Source of the DNA: an uncultured Eubacteriales bacterium
Lineage (GTDB): Bacteria; Bacillota; Clostridia; Oscillospirales; CAG-272
Length of the DNA stretch: 14,867 nt
Direction: 5' to 3'
NCBI GenBank assembly: GCA_934503195.1
Contig: CAKSVM010000075.1
Location: 1 to 14,867 of the forward strand
The notes beneath the pieces are model-generated. The model searched no databases. It was not told the origin of the DNA and worked only from the letters and a program-made list of their open reading frames with translations. This document shows positions 13,252 through 14,867 of the stretch, piece after piece. Position 1 is the first letter of the stretch. The number at the start of each line of letters is the position of its first letter. The translations under genes were made by a program, and so were the position numbers.

Positions 13252-14697
13252 GTGAAAAAATTCATAACACTCATGCTCCTGGCGTCGATGCTCGTGTCGA
13301 CGATCGCCTGCGGTTCGGAGGGCGGGAATCCCGACGTCACGAAGGGCGGCGACGGAACCACCGCGTCTGAGGAGACCACAAACTACACCTACGAGTACCG
13401 CAAGAAATACGACGGCGCGACGGTGACGATCCTCAACGCCGGAGACATCTACAACATGAGAGCCGAGATCGACCGCGAGGAGATCACGGGAGACTCGCTT
13501 GACGACGTGATGTTCAACCGCTGCCGGAAGGTTGAGAAGGAGCTTGACATAATCCTTGAGGAATACACGGGGAACGTCGACGGAGCCCTCGCGAACACGG
13601 CTCAGCAGTCGATAATGGCGGGCGAGGACGAGTACAACATCATGTACATCCCGGCGCGCGATCTTTACAAGTTTACCGACGGCGGGTATCTCAACGACCT
13701 GACGACCTTCTCCGACATAAAGCTCGACAAGCCGTGGTGGTCGCGGTCCTACAACGATTCCTGCACGATAAACGGTCAGCTTTACGCGGCGGTCGGAGCG
13801 TCGCAGCTGATGTACATTGACTCGCTGTGGTGTCTCTTCTTCAACGAGTCGATGATGGGCGATCTCGGGCTTGACACGCCGTACGATCTTGTGCGGACGG
13901 GGAAGTGGACGATTGACCGTTTCGGCGAGTACACCAAGGCGGGAGCGCAGTTAAACGGCGACGACTCGTTTGACTGGAACGAGAACGGAAAGTCGATTTA
14001 CGGCTTCTCGGGCGGCGCGACCGACAGATTCCTCGCGGGAAGCGGAGAGTTTGTCATCAACAACAAGGGCGGAAAGCTTGAGCTTGACGTCGGCGACTCG
14101 CATTTCTACGACGTGGCGGACAGGCTTTCCAAGGTCATGACGAAGAACGGCGGAAACCGCTTCACGGATCCGCATTCGGGAATTCCGGACGGGACGCCGG
14201 GCAACTATGTGACGACCTTTGAGACGCAGCGCGCGCTTTTCCTGACGGCCGAGGTCTGCAAGACCTCGCGTATGCGCGACAAGAGCTTTGAGTTCGGAGT
14301 GGTTCCGTTCCCGAAGTATGACGAGGATCAGGAGAATTACTATTCGATTCCGTTCTACGGGACGCCGGGCTTCGCGATTCCGGTGACAGCCGAAGATCCC
14401 GAGCGTTCGGCGATCGTCGGCGACGCTCTGGCGTATCTCGGAAACGAGATGGTGCTTCCGGTCTTCATCGACGTGACGCTCAAGGGTAAGGGACTCAGAA
14501 ACGAGAACTCGGTCGAGATGCTCGAGATCATCATAAACTCGAGCCGGGCGGATCTCTGTCAGATTTTCGTAACGCAGGCGAACACGATGCGCTCCGCGAT
14601 CTGCACGGCGATTAACAATGGCGAGGGCATTGCCTCGGCGATCGCGTCGAACGAGGCGGCGGTCAAGGAAGCGATCAAGGCGATCAACGAGAAATAA
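13252..14697 (+). CDS. Extracellular solute-binding lipoprotein (family 1-like), second copy
   Basis: This 481-residue lipoprotein starts at GTG 13252, chosen because GGAGGAAA (13241-13248) is well placed and the product then opens with a standard signal (KKFITLMLLASMLVSTIAC, lipid-modified C20). A TTG 21 bases upstream would destroy this. A short Gly/Thr/Glu spacer (21-45) precedes the fold. It shares landmarks with its left neighbour: DGATVTIL, ITGDSLDDVMFNRCRKVEKE, LDKPWWSRSYND, WTIDRFGEYTKAG, a DWNENGKSIYGF loop in the calcium-loop position, and VVPFPKYDEDQENYYSI. Overall identity looks low to moderate, so the ligand may differ. It has its own promoter with a poly-G spacer, separate from the isomerase operon. 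No transporter membrane genes follow before the window ends. Confidence 0.9.
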   Translation: MKKFITLMLLASMLVSTIACGSEGGNPDVTKGGDGTTASEETTNYTYEYRKKYDGATVTILNAGDIYNMRAEIDREEITGDSLDDVMFNRCRKVEKELDIILEEYTGNVDGALANTAQQSIMAGEDEYNIMYIPARDLYKFTDGGYLNDLTTFSDIKLDKPWWSRSYNDSCTINGQLYAAVGASQLMYIDSLWCLFFNESMMGDLGLDTPYDLVRTGKWTIDRFGEYTKAGAQLNGDDSFDWNENGKSIYGFSGGATDRFLAGSGEFVINNKGGKLELDVGDSHFYDVADRLSKVMTKNGGNRFTDPHSGIPDGTPGNYVTTFETQRALFLTAEVCKTSRMRDKSFEFGVVPFPKYDEDQENYYSIPFYGTPGFAIPVTAEDPERSAIVGDALAYLGNEMVLPVFIDVTLKGKGLRNENSVEMLEIIINSSRADLCQIFVTQANTMRSAICTAINNGEGIASAIASNEAAVKEAIKAINEK

Positions 14698-14715
14698 GGG
14701 GACTGGATTCGGTTA

Positions 14716-14747
14716 AGGAGGGCCACCGCGGTAGCGGCGGCCCTCTT
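14716..14747 (+). terminator. Strong hairpin after the second lipoprotein, without T tract
   Basis: GAGGGCC (14718-14724) pairs with GGCCCTC (14739-14745), and CCGC (14726-14729) with GCGG (14734-14737). There is one A-C mismatch and the loop GGTA. Only two T follow. Position right after the stop codon suggests a transcript end or mRNA-stabilising element. It is not a canonical intrinsic terminator. Confidence 0.5.
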
Positions 14748-14781
14748 GCGGCGGGAGAGGGATGATTTCTTGAAGCGATGG

Positions 14782-14867
14782 ACGACTTCGCGAAGCGAAG
14801 TCGTTTGCAGGCGGCGCGAAGCGGCGTCGGCCTCGCCCTGCGAGGTCGATTGCGCACGTAAGTGCGC
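14782..14867. repeat. Cluster of three GC-rich hairpins at the window end
   Basis: ACGACTTCGC (14782-14791) pairs with GCGAAGTCGT (14795-14804) around GAA. GGCCTCG (14829-14835) pairs with CGAGGTC (14841-14847, one G-T pair). GCGCAC (14852-14857) pairs with GTGCGC (14862-14867) around GTAA, a GNRA-type tetraloop. The stems differ in sequence, so this is not a simple tandem repeat. No open frame with matching codon use is seen here. The window stops inside or at the edge of the last hairpin. Confidence 0.6.

Overview
The window looks like a chromosomal segment of a GC-rich, anaerobic, probably gut- or rumen-dwelling member of the Clostridia (Oscillospirales-like). This is an inference. It rests on an oxygen-sensitive glycyl radical enzyme, sigma-A promoters of the TGnTATAAT type, strong AGGAGG ribosome binding sites, short lipoproteins of the MKK-LLL-CGG type, a QueT vitamin-type transporter, and AraC regulators next to sugar genes. 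I see no tRNA, rRNA, CRISPR array, transposase or phage gene. No stretch longer than 300 bases lacks a gene or leader.

Layout. Bases 1-129 are a hairpin-rich intergenic piece. Bases 130-3233 (minus) hold an operon for an uncharacterised glycyl radical enzyme and its radical-SAM activase, overlapping by ATGA. Divergent from it is an AraC-family regulator (3378-4136). A 79-residue unknown protein (4250-4489) follows under its own promoter. Then comes a two-gene operon: an AlkD-like DNA alkylation repair protein (4585-5271) and, with a 4-base overlap, a 185-residue protein with a likely winged-helix C-terminus (5268-5825). A preQ1-I riboswitch with an intrinsic terminator (about 5903-5984) precedes queT (6070-6594), which ends at a bidirectional terminator shared with a decayed aldo/keto reductase (6647-7093, minus).

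The right half is carbohydrate-centred. An XRE helix-turn-helix domain is fused to a GH32/GH43-like beta-propeller hydrolase (7275-9152). It is followed in the same operon by the wreck of a solute-binding lipoprotein (9175-9640) and a terminator. A second AraC regulator (9772-10704, minus) is divergent from a sugar-phosphate isomerase/epimerase-like TIM barrel (10865-11626). Next come two paralogous family-1-type solute-binding lipoproteins (11639-13111 and 13252-14697), the second under its own promoter with a run of nine G in the spacer. The last 170 bases are again a cluster of GC-rich hairpins.

How it fits together (inference). The right half reads as part of a sugar uptake and processing locus: binding lipoproteins outside, a TIM-barrel isomerase inside, an AraC sensor, and a cytoplasmic DNA-binding glycosidase-like protein. 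No permease or ATPase gene is in the window, so the lipoproteins would have to use transport parts encoded elsewhere. Two genes (aldo/keto reductase and one lipoprotein) are internally deleted while keeping their start signals and terminators, which suggests ongoing gene loss. The most noteworthy items are the HTH-glycosidase fusion, the poly-G promoter spacer, the riboswitch with its competing helices, and the orphan glycyl radical enzyme.
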